The notes: a model not told the origin generated them from the letters alone. Positions 1-5,524 are shown, counted from the first letter of the stretch. The stretch is DNA of 8,617 nt from Candidatus Aenigmatarchaeota archaeon (GCA_016202795.1 JACQNY010000050.1:1-8617); one strand, 5' to 3'. A program made the numbers and translations.

Positions 1-653
1 AACGTGTTGCCAGTGGCAAGGTTTGTGACTTCTATTACCATCATAAATGTTGTGCTTGTATCTTCGATCCTGACCGGCTCGCTGACCCGGACATCAATCT
101 TTAACGGGCCATTCGACGGCTGTGACGTTGTGACAGGCAAAGTCTGGCCCTGTGTCTTAAGTCTTTGGTATTCAGACAGTGTAACGAGTTTTATCTGTTT
201 TATCGCGGTAGTGGAATATCCGAAGGAAACCCGCGCCGTTGCATGATAGTTCTGCTTCAGATTGGCAGGTAACTTTGGAGCTTGCACGCGCCAGTTGTAT
301 TGTTTCGGTATCGCCTCTTCGCCAGGCGTGTTTATCCTAAGGTCGGTTATTGTGTCTAGTTTCTTGCCCGTAGTAATGCCCCATTGTGTTTCTGTCGCAT
401 CGCACCCACCTCCGGCTTGCGTGCAAACAGTATCAAGATCAAGTAATTGTATTTTTACAGCAGTCGCTTTCGAGTCTCCGGTGTTCACGATTTCTGCTGA
501 TAGGGAAGCTCTGTCATTGCCCTGTAAAACTGTCTCGTCAGCAGAAAATGATTTTATAACAACCGAACCGCCTGTACTTGTCGAGCCGTCAGAAGTTCCA
601 GTGCATCCAGAAACGATAACAGCCAAAAATATTCCTAGTACAGCTAATCTCAT
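1..653 (-). CDS. Secreted lipoprotein with beta-rich domains, 3' end beyond the window
   Basis: No function recognised. The frame is open from ATG at 653 to the left edge: 217 codons are visible and the C-terminus is missing. Residues 1-16 form a short hydrophobic signal ending in VSGC, a lipobox with Cys17 as the probable lipid-attachment and cleavage site. A Ser/Thr/Gly-rich linker (18-30) follows, so the protein is likely anchored on the outer face of the membrane. Residues about 31-165 alternate beta-like segments (LSAEIVNTGDS; NWRVQAP at 120-126), as in CARDB or Ig-like adhesion modules. A second domain starts at GPLKIDV (182). The same two-domain order with matching landmarks occurs in the neighbour at 708-1592 (QWGLKAP, GPLKIYI), so the two are paralogues, probably by tandem duplication. 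A TATA-like box lies 38 nt upstream in the 54-bp gap. Lipoprotein call is strong; the fold is inferred. Confidence 0.8.
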   Translation of the reverse strand, partial: MRLAVLGIFLAVIVSGCTGTSDGSTSTGGSVVIKSFSADETVLQGNDRASLSAEIVNTGDSKATAVKIQLLDLDTVCTQAGGGCDATETQWGITTGKKLDTITDLRINTPGEEAIPKQYNWRVQAPKLPANLKQNYHATARVSFGYSTTAIKQIKLVTLSEYQRLKTQGQTLPVTTSQPSNGPLKIDVRVSEPVRIEDTSTTFMMVIEVTNLATGNT

Positions 654-685
654 TTTTTACCCGTAATATATTGTTTCCACGCGCG

Positions 686-695
686 TTTATTTAAA
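686..695 (-). promoter_or_regulatory. Putative TATA box for the left lipoprotein gene
   Basis: On the minus strand this reads TTTAAATAAA, centred 38 nt before the ATG at 653. Initiation about 26 nt downstream would leave a leader of roughly 11 nt. It lies in the 54-bp gap after the upstream lipoprotein gene, so the second gene may have its own promoter as well as read-through. Confidence 0.5.
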
Positions 696-707
696 CCTTA
701 TTTTGCG

Positions 708-1592
708 CTAGGCCCGCTTGACAACGCTTAATTTTACAGGCACGGTGCTTGTGAACTTGTAATCGTAATTGGCTTCGGCCGTGACGAATTTCGTGACGCG
801 CGGGGGAAGCGTGTTCGGCGTCGTAAAGGCGCAAAAAATCGGATCAGACTCGGTTTTTGTTTTGGTTGTTGTTATCGTTTCCGGTACATCGCAATTTCCT
901 GTCAGGCCTTCAGGCATGTTTATCTTGAAATTTGCCTTCAATATCGCGCGTTCAAGCTCGCCGGCGCCTTCATTCTTCAAAACAATCTTGACGTCAAATG
1001 TTTCGCCCCGCCCGACTGGCTGCGCTGATTCAACGGTTATGTAAATTTTCAACGGGCCATCTCCTGTGACTGGCGATGGTCCAGTTTCGCGCGCCGCTAT
1101 CTCCGCGTCGTTGGCAAGTATAACGCCAGTCGAGCCGTATGCACTGTATGAATAATTGGTCTTCACAACCATGTTGCAGTCAAAATCCCGCCCGGCTGTG
1201 CGGCTAGCGGGCGGCGCCTTCAGACCCCATTGAAACTTGCTGCTCGCTTCCGGATTTAAAAAAAACGTGCAATCGGCGTAATTATCAAATGATGTCAGCG
1301 AACACGAGGTTTTCGTAACATCGAAAACAGAAGAGCAATAATCAGCCAGTTCTATGATAACGCCGTTGATTTTTGTTTTCGCGTTGTTCGTAACAAATCC
1401 TGAAATCAGAAAATTTCTTTCCGGCTTGACGTCGTTGGGAACAGCCTCGATGTTTTCAAGGACAACAACCTCATTGTTTTTTAACGCGGGAGTTTCGCCG
1501 CCCGCGCCCCCGGAACCCGGGCTGGTCGTATCAGTGCACCCAGAAACCATTAACGTAATCGCAACCAGCAGCAGCAAATAACCTGTTTTCAT
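708..1592 (-). CDS. Secreted lipoprotein, two beta-rich domains
   Basis: 294 residues, complete, function unknown. Residues 1-18 are a signal peptide (hydrophobic LLLLVAITLMV) ending in VSGC, with Cys19 as the lipid-attachment residue. A Gly/Pro/Ser/Thr linker runs to about residue 38. Domain A (about 40-165) has several Cys residues (86, 97, 108, 139) that could form disulfides, and the landmark QWGLKAP (121-127). Domain B (about 178-294) starts GPLKIYI, has the CARDB-like stretch VKIVLKNEGAG, and ends with ANYDYKFTSTVPVKL. The left neighbour shares the A-B order, and the membrane protein at 2419-3756 has the same layout with the similar ending ATYLYNVTRSTEMEL. The ATG at 1592 is supported by a TATA-like box about 24 nt upstream, which implies a leaderless mRNA. 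A cell-surface binding or structural role is likely but inferred. Confidence 0.85.
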   Translation of the reverse strand: MKTGYLLLLVAITLMVSGCTDTTSPGSGGAGGETPALKNNEVVVLENIEAVPNDVKPERNFLISGFVTNNAKTKINGVIIELADYCSSVFDVTKTSCSLTSFDNYADCTFFLNPEASSKFQWGLKAPPASRTAGRDFDCNMVVKTNYSYSAYGSTGVILANDAEIAARETGPSPVTGDGPLKIYITVESAQPVGRGETFDVKIVLKNEGAGELERAILKANFKINMPEGLTGNCDVPETITTTKTKTESDPIFCAFTTPNTLPPRVTKFVTAEANYDYKFTSTVPVKLSVVKRA

Positions 1593-1621
1593 AATATAAC
1601 TTCAAATCCGAAATATAAATC
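1593..1621. promoter_or_regulatory. Compact divergent promoter region with two opposed TATA-like boxes
   Basis: These 29 bp are all that separates the divergent starts at 1592 (minus) and 1622 (plus). Minus-strand box: ATTTATATTT (1611-1620), centred about 24 nt before the lipoprotein ATG. Plus-strand box: AATATAAC (1593-1600), centred about 25 nt before the DUF63 ATG. Each box abuts the other gene's start codon. Both spacings match the roughly 26-nt TATA-to-start distance of archaea, so both mRNAs would be leaderless. No Shine-Dalgarno sequence is present. Confidence 0.6.
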
Positions 1622-2422
1622 ATGGTTTTGGAAGGAATCATCGACACATATTTTATTTATCCGTTGGTCAACAGGACAAACGAGTACAATCCTGTGAACA
1701 CCATAACCTATGCGGTTGTGTTTTTCCTGGTCACGTACCTGCTTTATGAAAAAATCCTGAAAAACCGCGTCAATATCGATTCCAAATTCGCGGTTGTGTT
1801 TGTTTCTTTCACAATTTTCGCTTCAGGCATGCACGTTCTTGAAGACATGAAAATCGTTTCCAGCATTTTACTTGTAACGCCGTTGATCCAGGTTGTGATG
1901 TACGCATCGTTTCTGGTATTGTTATCCGCGTCACTGGTAATCCAAAAACTCGCGAAAATCGAATACTGGAAAACCCTTTTATTTATCACATCCATACCGT
2001 CCGTACTCATCGTAACATTAATTTTATCACGTGCGCAGAACATTGCAGGGCTTTTTTACATAATGCTGTCATTCGCAGCGTCGACCGCAATTTTATATTT
2101 CGTCCATAAAAAATTCCCAAAGACATTATCAAAGGAAAATCTAATGGCCTTGTCGGCACACATGCTTGATGCGTCGTCAACGTTTGTTTCAATAAGTTTT
2201 TTCGGATACAAGGAGCAGCATTTCTTGCCCACAGCTTTAATACAGCTGTTCGGCCCGGCTGTTATGTTCCCGCTGAAACTTTTGGTGATCGGTTTCGTTC
2301 TCTACTCGTTTGACAGGGAAATAAAAAACAAGGATATGAGAACATTTTTCAAGATAATCGTTTTAGTTCTCGGGCTTGCACCCGGGCTAAGAGATACGCT
2401 GCGTTTGTCAGTTCCTGCTTAA
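1622..2422 (+). CDS. DUF63 family polytopic membrane protein
   Basis: 266 residues, recognised as the archaeal DUF63 family of unknown function; the length is normal. The opening LEGIIDTYFIYPL is typical of the family. About seven or eight hydrophobic helices follow (for example 26-46, 56-72, 81-108, 118-136, 141-162, 209-229, 242-254). Polar residues inside or beside helices stand out: H71, E74 and D75 (SGMHVLED), H180, D183, S186 and T187 (SAHMLDASST), E198 and H200 (KEQH), and a C-terminal GLAPGLRDTLRL at 251-262. These could line an intramembrane active or binding site, but that is inference. The gene stands alone on the plus strand, with a TATA-like box 25 nt upstream of the ATG (leaderless). 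Its stop overlaps that of the convergent gene at 2419. Family call is firm; activity is unknown. Confidence 0.85.
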   Translation: MVLEGIIDTYFIYPLVNRTNEYNPVNTITYAVVFFLVTYLLYEKILKNRVNIDSKFAVVFVSFTIFASGMHVLEDMKIVSSILLVTPLIQVVMYASFLVLLSASLVIQKLAKIEYWKTLLFITSIPSVLIVTLILSRAQNIAGLFYIMLSFAASTAILYFVHKKFPKTLSKENLMALSAHMLDASSTFVSISFFGYKEQHFLPTALIQLFGPAVMFPLKLLVIGFVLYSFDREIKNKDMRTFFKIIVLVLGLAPGLRDTLRLSVPA

Positions 2423-3756
2423 CGTCCGGACGTAATCGTTGTGGTGCTCGTTGTTGTAGTAGTCGTCGTGGTCGCGCTGCACGCATTGAATCCCGTCTCG
2501 TCCAATTCCATTTCCGTCGACCTAGTGACGTTGTACAGATATGTCGCGTCTATGGTTGCTACAAACCTTTTCTGTCCTACTACGTCCTTAACGTCAATGT
2601 CACAGCTCACCGAAACGAATTTGTCTGTGGAATAATAGCGCCCGGACGGGTCTGCAAGATTGTTTATGTCATTGACAGCAGCGCCGTTGACTTTGCAGTT
2701 TGTTATCGTGAACTCTGTTTCCGGTTCCACGGAAACTTTCGCACTATTTAATTTGAAATTTCCAGATCCAAGGTTGTTTAGTTTTGCGAAAAGCACGCTT
2801 TTCGTTCCTCCTTTAAGCGGCTGGGATCCTTCCAAGCCGATAATTATGCTCGCGCGGACAGGCCCGCTCGATGAGTCTGCGGCCGGTTGAGTCAAGAACA
2901 CTTCCTTGTCAGCGGTTTTTGCGTCGTAATCTCTTGAATTAAGGACATCCAAAGGCAGCGACGCGCCTACGCTGTATTCGTATTCCATGTTCAAAGTGTA
3001 AGGGAATTTGGATATTTTTTCGCACGGAATCGCAATATCCGCTGTCAGCTCGCGCCTTGAATTTTTAGATATTTTTTCGTTTGTTATCCCTATCGCACAT
3101 CCTGCGCACTGCAGATTAGTCGCGATTTTGAAGTTTTTATCCGAACCGCCGTACATTCTTGCGTTTTTAACAGTCGCATCCGATTCGCCGTCATTCCTTA
3201 TTGACGCAAACAGCCTGGCCGTTTTTCCGACAGCTACGGAAGATTCCGCAGATAAAGTTGTTATCTCCAGGCCTTTCCTTGATTCTTGTATTGTACCAGC
3301 CTGCGGAATGTTTGTGCACCTTTCGAGCGTCGGTTTTGTGAGGCAATCAAGCTGCGCCCCGAAATTGGACGCAGCCTCGGCGATTTTATTGAGAGAAGTC
3401 ATCGCGGTCGCGATGTAATTGTTTATCGTCCCGCGCCACGGGCTTAACGTTAACAAATAACCGGTCCCGCCGAACAATACGATGATAATGACAGCCCATG
3501 TTACGAACTCCGTCGGCTCAGTCGGCCCGCTTGAAAATATTACGAGCCCGATCATTACAAAAGCCGTCATCCACAGCCATCCCATGAGCCAGAATTTGAA
3601 AAAGGAAATCGTTATGAAATAAATTAAAACCAGTATGACACGGTACAGTATTTTTTTCCACGGGCTGCCTGCAGGCGCGGCTTCTGCAGGTGCAGGTAGG
3701 CTATTCCTGTTAGCTATCGCCCGCGCCCTTGCTTCTCTGTCGTCTTTCTCGGACAA
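2419..3756 (-). CDS. Membrane-anchored surface protein with two beta-rich domains and a Thr-rich tail
   Basis: 445 residues, no named family recognised. The N-terminus is charged and Pro/Ala-rich (1-32, cytoplasmic). Three hydrophobic segments follow at about 34-55, 57-75 and 86-104, placing the rest outside the cell. Domain A (about 160-290) has the CARDB-like stretch TARLFASIRNDGESDATV; domain B (about 298-420) starts GPVRASI. Both correspond to the domains of the lipoproteins at 1-653 and 708-1592, with a different anchor. The tail is CSA followed by Thr repeats, a likely O-glycosylation region. The start is TTG at 3756, two bases after the upstream stop; the in-frame codons back to a TGA contain no ATG or GTG, and the next Met would lose the first helix. 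The tight junction indicates co-transcription and translational coupling with the gene ending at 3759. Confidence 0.8.
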   Translation of the reverse strand: MSEKDDREARARAIANRNSLPAPAEAAPAGSPWKKILYRVILVLIYFITISFFKFWLMGWLWMTAFVMIGLVIFSSGPTEPTEFVTWAVIIIVLFGGTGYLLTLSPWRGTINNYIATAMTSLNKIAEAASNFGAQLDCLTKPTLERCTNIPQAGTIQESRKGLEITTLSAESSVAVGKTARLFASIRNDGESDATVKNARMYGGSDKNFKIATNLQCAGCAIGITNEKISKNSRRELTADIAIPCEKISKFPYTLNMEYEYSVGASLPLDVLNSRDYDAKTADKEVFLTQPAADSSSGPVRASIIIGLEGSQPLKGGTKSVLFAKLNNLGSGNFKLNSAKVSVEPETEFTITNCKVNGAAVNDINNLADPSGRYYSTDKFVSVSCDIDVKDVVGQKRFVATIDATYLYNVTRSTEMELDETGFNACSATTTTTTTTSTTTITSGR

Positions 3757-3758
3757 GG

Positions 3759-4913
3759 CTATCGACCCTGGATGAAAACATCGACGTAATCAACGCGCAT
3801 TGAGCCGTCGGTCGCAAACGTCAAAGTGTTGTTCCCCTCGCCAACCTGGTCCGCGCCGAACGACGCGTTCATGTTGTCTTTCAACTCGGTTATGAACACG
3901 GATTTGGTGCCGGTTTTGTTGTTCCTGAATCTTACCTCGAGCGGCGCGGCTTTTAAGACTTCTCCAAGTTTTATTCGCACCACGCCAGAATACCCGCTGC
4001 TGTTCAATAAAGTCAGGTAATCCGGGTCCAAAATAAATGATTTCGTTATTCCTGAAGTCCTGTTCTTCCACAGGAACACGTTAAGAAAAACGTTTTTCAG
4101 GCTGAAAACGCCGCCTTCGGATTCGAATTTTATCAGATTTGTTCCAGATCTTATTGTGTCAGGCCCGATCTGTATAGCATCGGACTCTAGGGGAAAGCTG
4201 TTGTAAACAAGTTTTCCATTTACATAAGCCTTGAGTATGCCGTTTTGCGACGAGTAATCGGCCCTTCGGAAATTCAACACGCCCGAACTCCATGACGTAA
4301 CCTCTTCAGGGAACACGTCAAAGAAAATTGTTCTTTTTGAAACAGTCACAGTCTCAAATTTTATATTTTTTAGCGAATAAAACGAAGACGCCCAGAAACG
4401 CGCGCCCGGCCCGGTGGATTTTATAACCAGCATGTTCTCGTTTTTCAGCGACTCTTTGGGCAATTTTACCGAAACCTTGCCAGCTGCGGGTCTGTCGTTA
4501 TAGTAATCTTTTCCGTTCCACGTTACGACAAGGTTTCCATAGTTATTCGTGTCCGCAACCTCGAAGGAAAGCGCCGCGCTTATCGCGTCGGATATTGTGG
4601 CAGCATCCATAGCAACGTCCAGTGAAAGTCCTTTGCTAGAAAACAAACCTTCTGAGATGTCCTGCTCCAGAACCTCTTTGATTTTCATTGAAGATTCTGT
4701 CCCAAGCGCAAAATCATCATAGTTTATTGTCCGCGCCTTGTCCTCCTTCGTAAACCCGATGAAGAATTGCGGGAACGACGCCAAATCTATGGTGACAGAA
4801 GACGGTCTTTTCACAGCCGGGCCGTTATATTGCAGGTCGAGTAAATAGGTTCCGGCAAACAGGAACCCGAGAAACAAAACAGAAGCTACAAGCAAAACCG
4901 CAAAACTTTCCAT
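3759..4913 (-). CDS. Single-TM surface protein with three tandem beta-sandwich-like repeats
   Basis: 384 residues, function not recognised. Residues 4-27 form one hydrophobic helix (signal anchor), so the rest should be outside the membrane. After a mixed segment (about 28-115) three similar repeats are visible at about 115-190, 210-281 and 309-382. Each has an extended core around a Val-Asn-Gly-Lys-like turn (TWNGKDYYN; YVNGKLVYN; FRNNKTGTK), then a Gly-Asn-x-Leu/Ile strand (NENMLVIKS; SGTNLIKFE; GNNTLTFAT) and a closing strand (LKNIKFETV; LKNVFLNVF; VDYVDVFIQ). This resembles galactose-binding jelly-roll or carbohydrate-binding modules; the fold is inferred. GTGATCC just before the ATG matches the archaeal Shine-Dalgarno extension at suitable spacing. 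First gene of a two-gene unit, with a TATA-like box 36 nt upstream; it probably works with the protein encoded directly downstream. Confidence 0.8.
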   Translation of the reverse strand: MESFAVLLVASVLFLGFLFAGTYLLDLQYNGPAVKRPSSVTIDLASFPQFFIGFTKEDKARTINYDDFALGTESSMKIKEVLEQDISEGLFSSKGLSLDVAMDAATISDAISAALSFEVADTNNYGNLVVTWNGKDYYNDRPAAGKVSVKLPKESLKNENMLVIKSTGPGARFWASSFYSLKNIKFETVTVSKRTIFFDVFPEEVTSWSSGVLNFRRADYSSQNGILKAYVNGKLVYNSFPLESDAIQIGPDTIRSGTNLIKFESEGGVFSLKNVFLNVFLWKNRTSGITKSFILDPDYLTLLNSSGYSGVVRIKLGEVLKAAPLEVRFRNNKTGTKSVFITELKDNMNASFGADQVGEGNNTLTFATDGSMRVDYVDVFIQGR

Positions 4914-4944
4914 TGGATCACTAATTAGTCTTTGTCCAAAACTC

Positions 4945-4953
4945 TTAATAAAA
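4945..4953 (-). promoter_or_regulatory. Putative TATA box and Shine-Dalgarno of the two-gene surface-protein unit
   Basis: On the minus strand this reads TTTTATTAA, centred 36 nt upstream of the ATG at 4913. Initiation near 4923 would give a leader of about 10 nt carrying the Shine-Dalgarno match GTGATCC (4914-4920). This leadered start contrasts with the leaderless starts elsewhere in the window. Confidence 0.5.
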
Positions 4954-4975
4954 TGCGCTTTTTGCAGAGTTTTGG

Positions 4976-4982
4976 AAAAAAA
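4976..4982 (-). terminator. Possible T-run terminator
   Basis: Seven consecutive T on the minus strand directly follow GCGC. Archaeal RNA polymerase stops at T-rich tracts, so this could end transcripts from the tRNA region before the surface-protein operon. It lies about 100 nt beyond the tRNA-Ala 3' end, so an earlier stop at the trailer hairpin is possible. Confidence 0.35.
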
Positions 4983-5042
4983 GCGCCCTCAGTCCGCCCA
5001 TAGGGTGTCGTCATCGGGCCATCAGAATTTCTTTTTGGGATT

Positions 5043-5078
5043 AAAGAACTTTTCTTTCCGAGAAAGAAAAGGGCTTTG
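5043..5078 (-). terminator. Trailer hairpin / T-rich terminator candidate of tRNA-Ala
   Basis: CTTTTCTTTC (5049-5058) pairs perfectly with GAAAGAAAAG (5062-5071) around a CGA loop. Beyond a 2x2 mismatch, AAAG (5043-5046) pairs with CTTT (5074-5077). It starts 3 nt past the tRNA-Ala 3' end, and on the minus strand gives T-rich tracts. The 12 nt nearest the tRNA (5067-5078, plus strand AAAAGGGCTTTG) recur after tRNA-Val(TAC). Confidence 0.5.
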
Positions 5079-5080
5079 CT

Positions 5081-5202
5081 TGGACCGGTCGGGATTCGAA
5101 CCCGAAGCCTCCACAAATTTGGTTTGGTTTCTTTACCTTGAGGCTTTCTTTTCAAAGAAAGGCTCATGCCAATGTGGCGATCTACCGTTGATCTACCGGC
5201 CC
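5081..5202 (-). tRNA. tRNA-Ala(GGC) with a 50-nt intron
   Basis: Exon 1 is 5202-5167, the intron about 5166-5117, and exon 2 5116-5081; the spliced tRNA is 72 nt. Acceptor GGGCCGG pairs with CCGGTCC and contains the G3:U70 wobble, the alanine identity element; the discriminator is A and no CCA is encoded. D arm is GATC/GATC with a short 7-nt loop, the anticodon stem CCACA/TGTGG, and the T arm TCGGG-TTCGAAT-CCCGA. Anticodon GGC (plus strand gcc, 5168-5170) reads GCC/GCU. The insertion follows A37, the canonical archaeal site. TTGG of exon 1 can pair with CCAA near the intron's 3' end, leaving a 3-nt bulge ATT at the 3' junction; the 5' side is an enlarged loop, so the splice motif is a relaxed bulge-helix-bulge. 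G3:U70 plus GGC makes the identity firm. Confidence 0.93.
5117..5166 (-). other. Intron of tRNA-Ala(GGC)
   Basis: 50 nt, placed between tRNA positions 37 and 38. It contains a hairpin at about 5140-5165: GAG pairs with CTC, then after one C-C mismatch CTTTCTTT pairs with AAAGAAAG, with a tiny loop. The 3' part is A/C-rich and supplies CCAA for pairing with TTGG of the exon. The exact cut could shift by one base because T flanks both junctions. It is too short to encode a homing endonuclease. Confidence 0.8.
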
Positions 5203-5209
5203 GTGCCGC

Positions 5210-5263
5210 AAGGAAAGGTTCAAACTGACACATACAAGATATGTGTCTAGTTACTCTTTCCTT
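5210..5263. repeat. Long palindrome just upstream of tRNA-Ala
   Basis: Nested stems on one axis: outer AAGGAAAG (5210-5217) with CTTTCCTT (5256-5263); middle AACT (5223-5226) with AGTT (5249-5252); inner GACACATA (5227-5234) with TATGTGTC (5240-5247). The loop is CAAGA and one T is bulged. It begins 7 nt from the 5' end of tRNA-Ala. Read on the minus strand it contains GTAACTAGA, also found in the palindrome at 6070-6115. Confidence 0.75.
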
Positions 5264-5289
5264 ACCGGTCTATCCTTCCTATATACACT

Positions 5290-5322
5290 GTTTTGTATTT
5301 ACAAAACCCAAACATTTTTGGG
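5290..5322. repeat. Two adjoining short hairpins between the tRNA genes
   Basis: GTTTTGTA (5290-5297) pairs with TACAAAAC (5300-5307) across 2 nt, and CCCAAA (5307-5312) pairs with TTTGGG (5317-5322) across CATT. They occupy the spacer between the trailer hairpin of tRNA-Val(TAC) and the upstream palindrome of tRNA-Ala. AT-rich, so chance is less unlikely than for the other repeats. Confidence 0.5.
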
Positions 5323-5325
5323 CAT

Positions 5326-5353
5326 CAAAGCACTTTTTGTAAAAAGGGCTTTG
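5326..5353 (-). terminator. Trailer hairpin / T-rich terminator candidate of tRNA-Val(TAC)
   Basis: CAAAGC (5326-5331) pairs with GCTTTG (5348-5353) and CTTTTT (5333-5338) with AAAAAG (5341-5346), separated by one mismatch. It begins 2 nt past the tRNA 3' end. The 12 nt nearest the tRNA (5342-5353, plus strand AAAAGGGCTTTG) match those after tRNA-Ala at the same 2-nt spacing. On the minus strand it contains a T5 tract suited to archaeal termination. Confidence 0.5.
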
Positions 5354-5355
5354 TA

Positions 5356-5428
5356 TGGGCCCGGCCAGATTCGAACTGGCGGTTTTCGCGGTGTAAACGC
5401 GACGTCCTAACCACTAGACCACAGGCCC
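5356..5428 (-). tRNA. tRNA-Val(TAC)
   Basis: 73 nt, no intron, no encoded CCA. Acceptor GGGCCTG pairs with CGGGCCC (one G-U), discriminator A. D arm GTCT-AGTGGTTA-GGAC, anticodon stem TCGCG/CGCGA with loop TTTACAC, giving anticodon TAC for valine codon GTA and probably other GTN. Variable loop AAACC; T arm GCCAG-TTCGAAT-CTGGC. The D arm and most of the anticodon arm match tRNA-Val(CAC) at 6119-6191, so the two are close isoacceptor paralogues. It diverges from the protein gene at 5525. A palindrome begins 10 nt beyond its 5' end. Confidence 0.95.
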
Positions 5429-5438
5429 GTTGCAGACC

Positions 5439-5469
5439 GAAACATGTGCATGCCAATAGCACATGTTTC
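5439..5469. repeat. Perfect 11-bp palindrome upstream of tRNA-Val(TAC)
   Basis: GAAACATGTGC (5439-5449) and GCACATGTTTC (5459-5469) are perfectly complementary around a 9-nt loop. The centre is 26 nt upstream of the tRNA 5' end, where an archaeal TATA box would be expected, but the loop (ATGCCAATA) is a poor TATA box. A counterpart with the same arm and loop lengths precedes tRNA-Val(CAC). Confidence 0.85.
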
Positions 5470-5483
5470 CATCAATCACTCAC

Positions 5484-5491
5484 TTATTTAT
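5484..5491 (+). promoter_or_regulatory. Putative TATA box between tRNA-Val(TAC) and the PepSY-like gene
   Basis: TTATTTAT, centred 37 nt before the ATG at 5525, giving a leader of about 11 nt that contains GGTG (5518-5521), a Shine-Dalgarno core. Read on the minus strand (ATAAATAA) it lies 59 nt before tRNA-Val(TAC) and could also serve that gene, with transcription starting inside the palindrome. Confidence 0.45.
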
Positions 5492-5524
5492 CCTATCTTT
5501 TTGAAGTATTAGTTCGTGGTGTAA

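Larger units (their letters stand above)
4935..4986. repeat. Two interleaved inverted repeats
   Basis: TCCAAAACTCT (4935-4945) pairs with AGAGTTTTGGA (4966-4976), 11 bp perfect. GCGCTTTTT (4955-4963) pairs with AAAAAGCGC (4978-4986), 9 bp perfect. The arm order A-B-A'-B' means the stems are mutually exclusive as simple hairpins, or form a pseudoknot. The block spans the TATA box of the gene at 4913 and a seven-T run on the minus strand. Confidence 0.75.

Noticed and set aside
1..666. Plus-strand open frames at 4-246 and 262-666
   Set aside because: Antisense to a continuous 217-codon minus-strand frame with a clear lipoprotein signal peptide.
5081..5202. Reading the intron-containing tRNA as a pseudogene or as an intronless tRNA with a long variable arm
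   Set aside because: The anticodon stem CCACA/TGTGG forms only if the 50-nt insert is removed at 37/38, all other arms pair well, and G3:U70 agrees with anticodon GGC.
4925..5250. Open frames on both strands across the tRNA-Ala region
   Set aside because: They run through the tRNA exons, intron and hairpins; no promoter, no protein-like composition.
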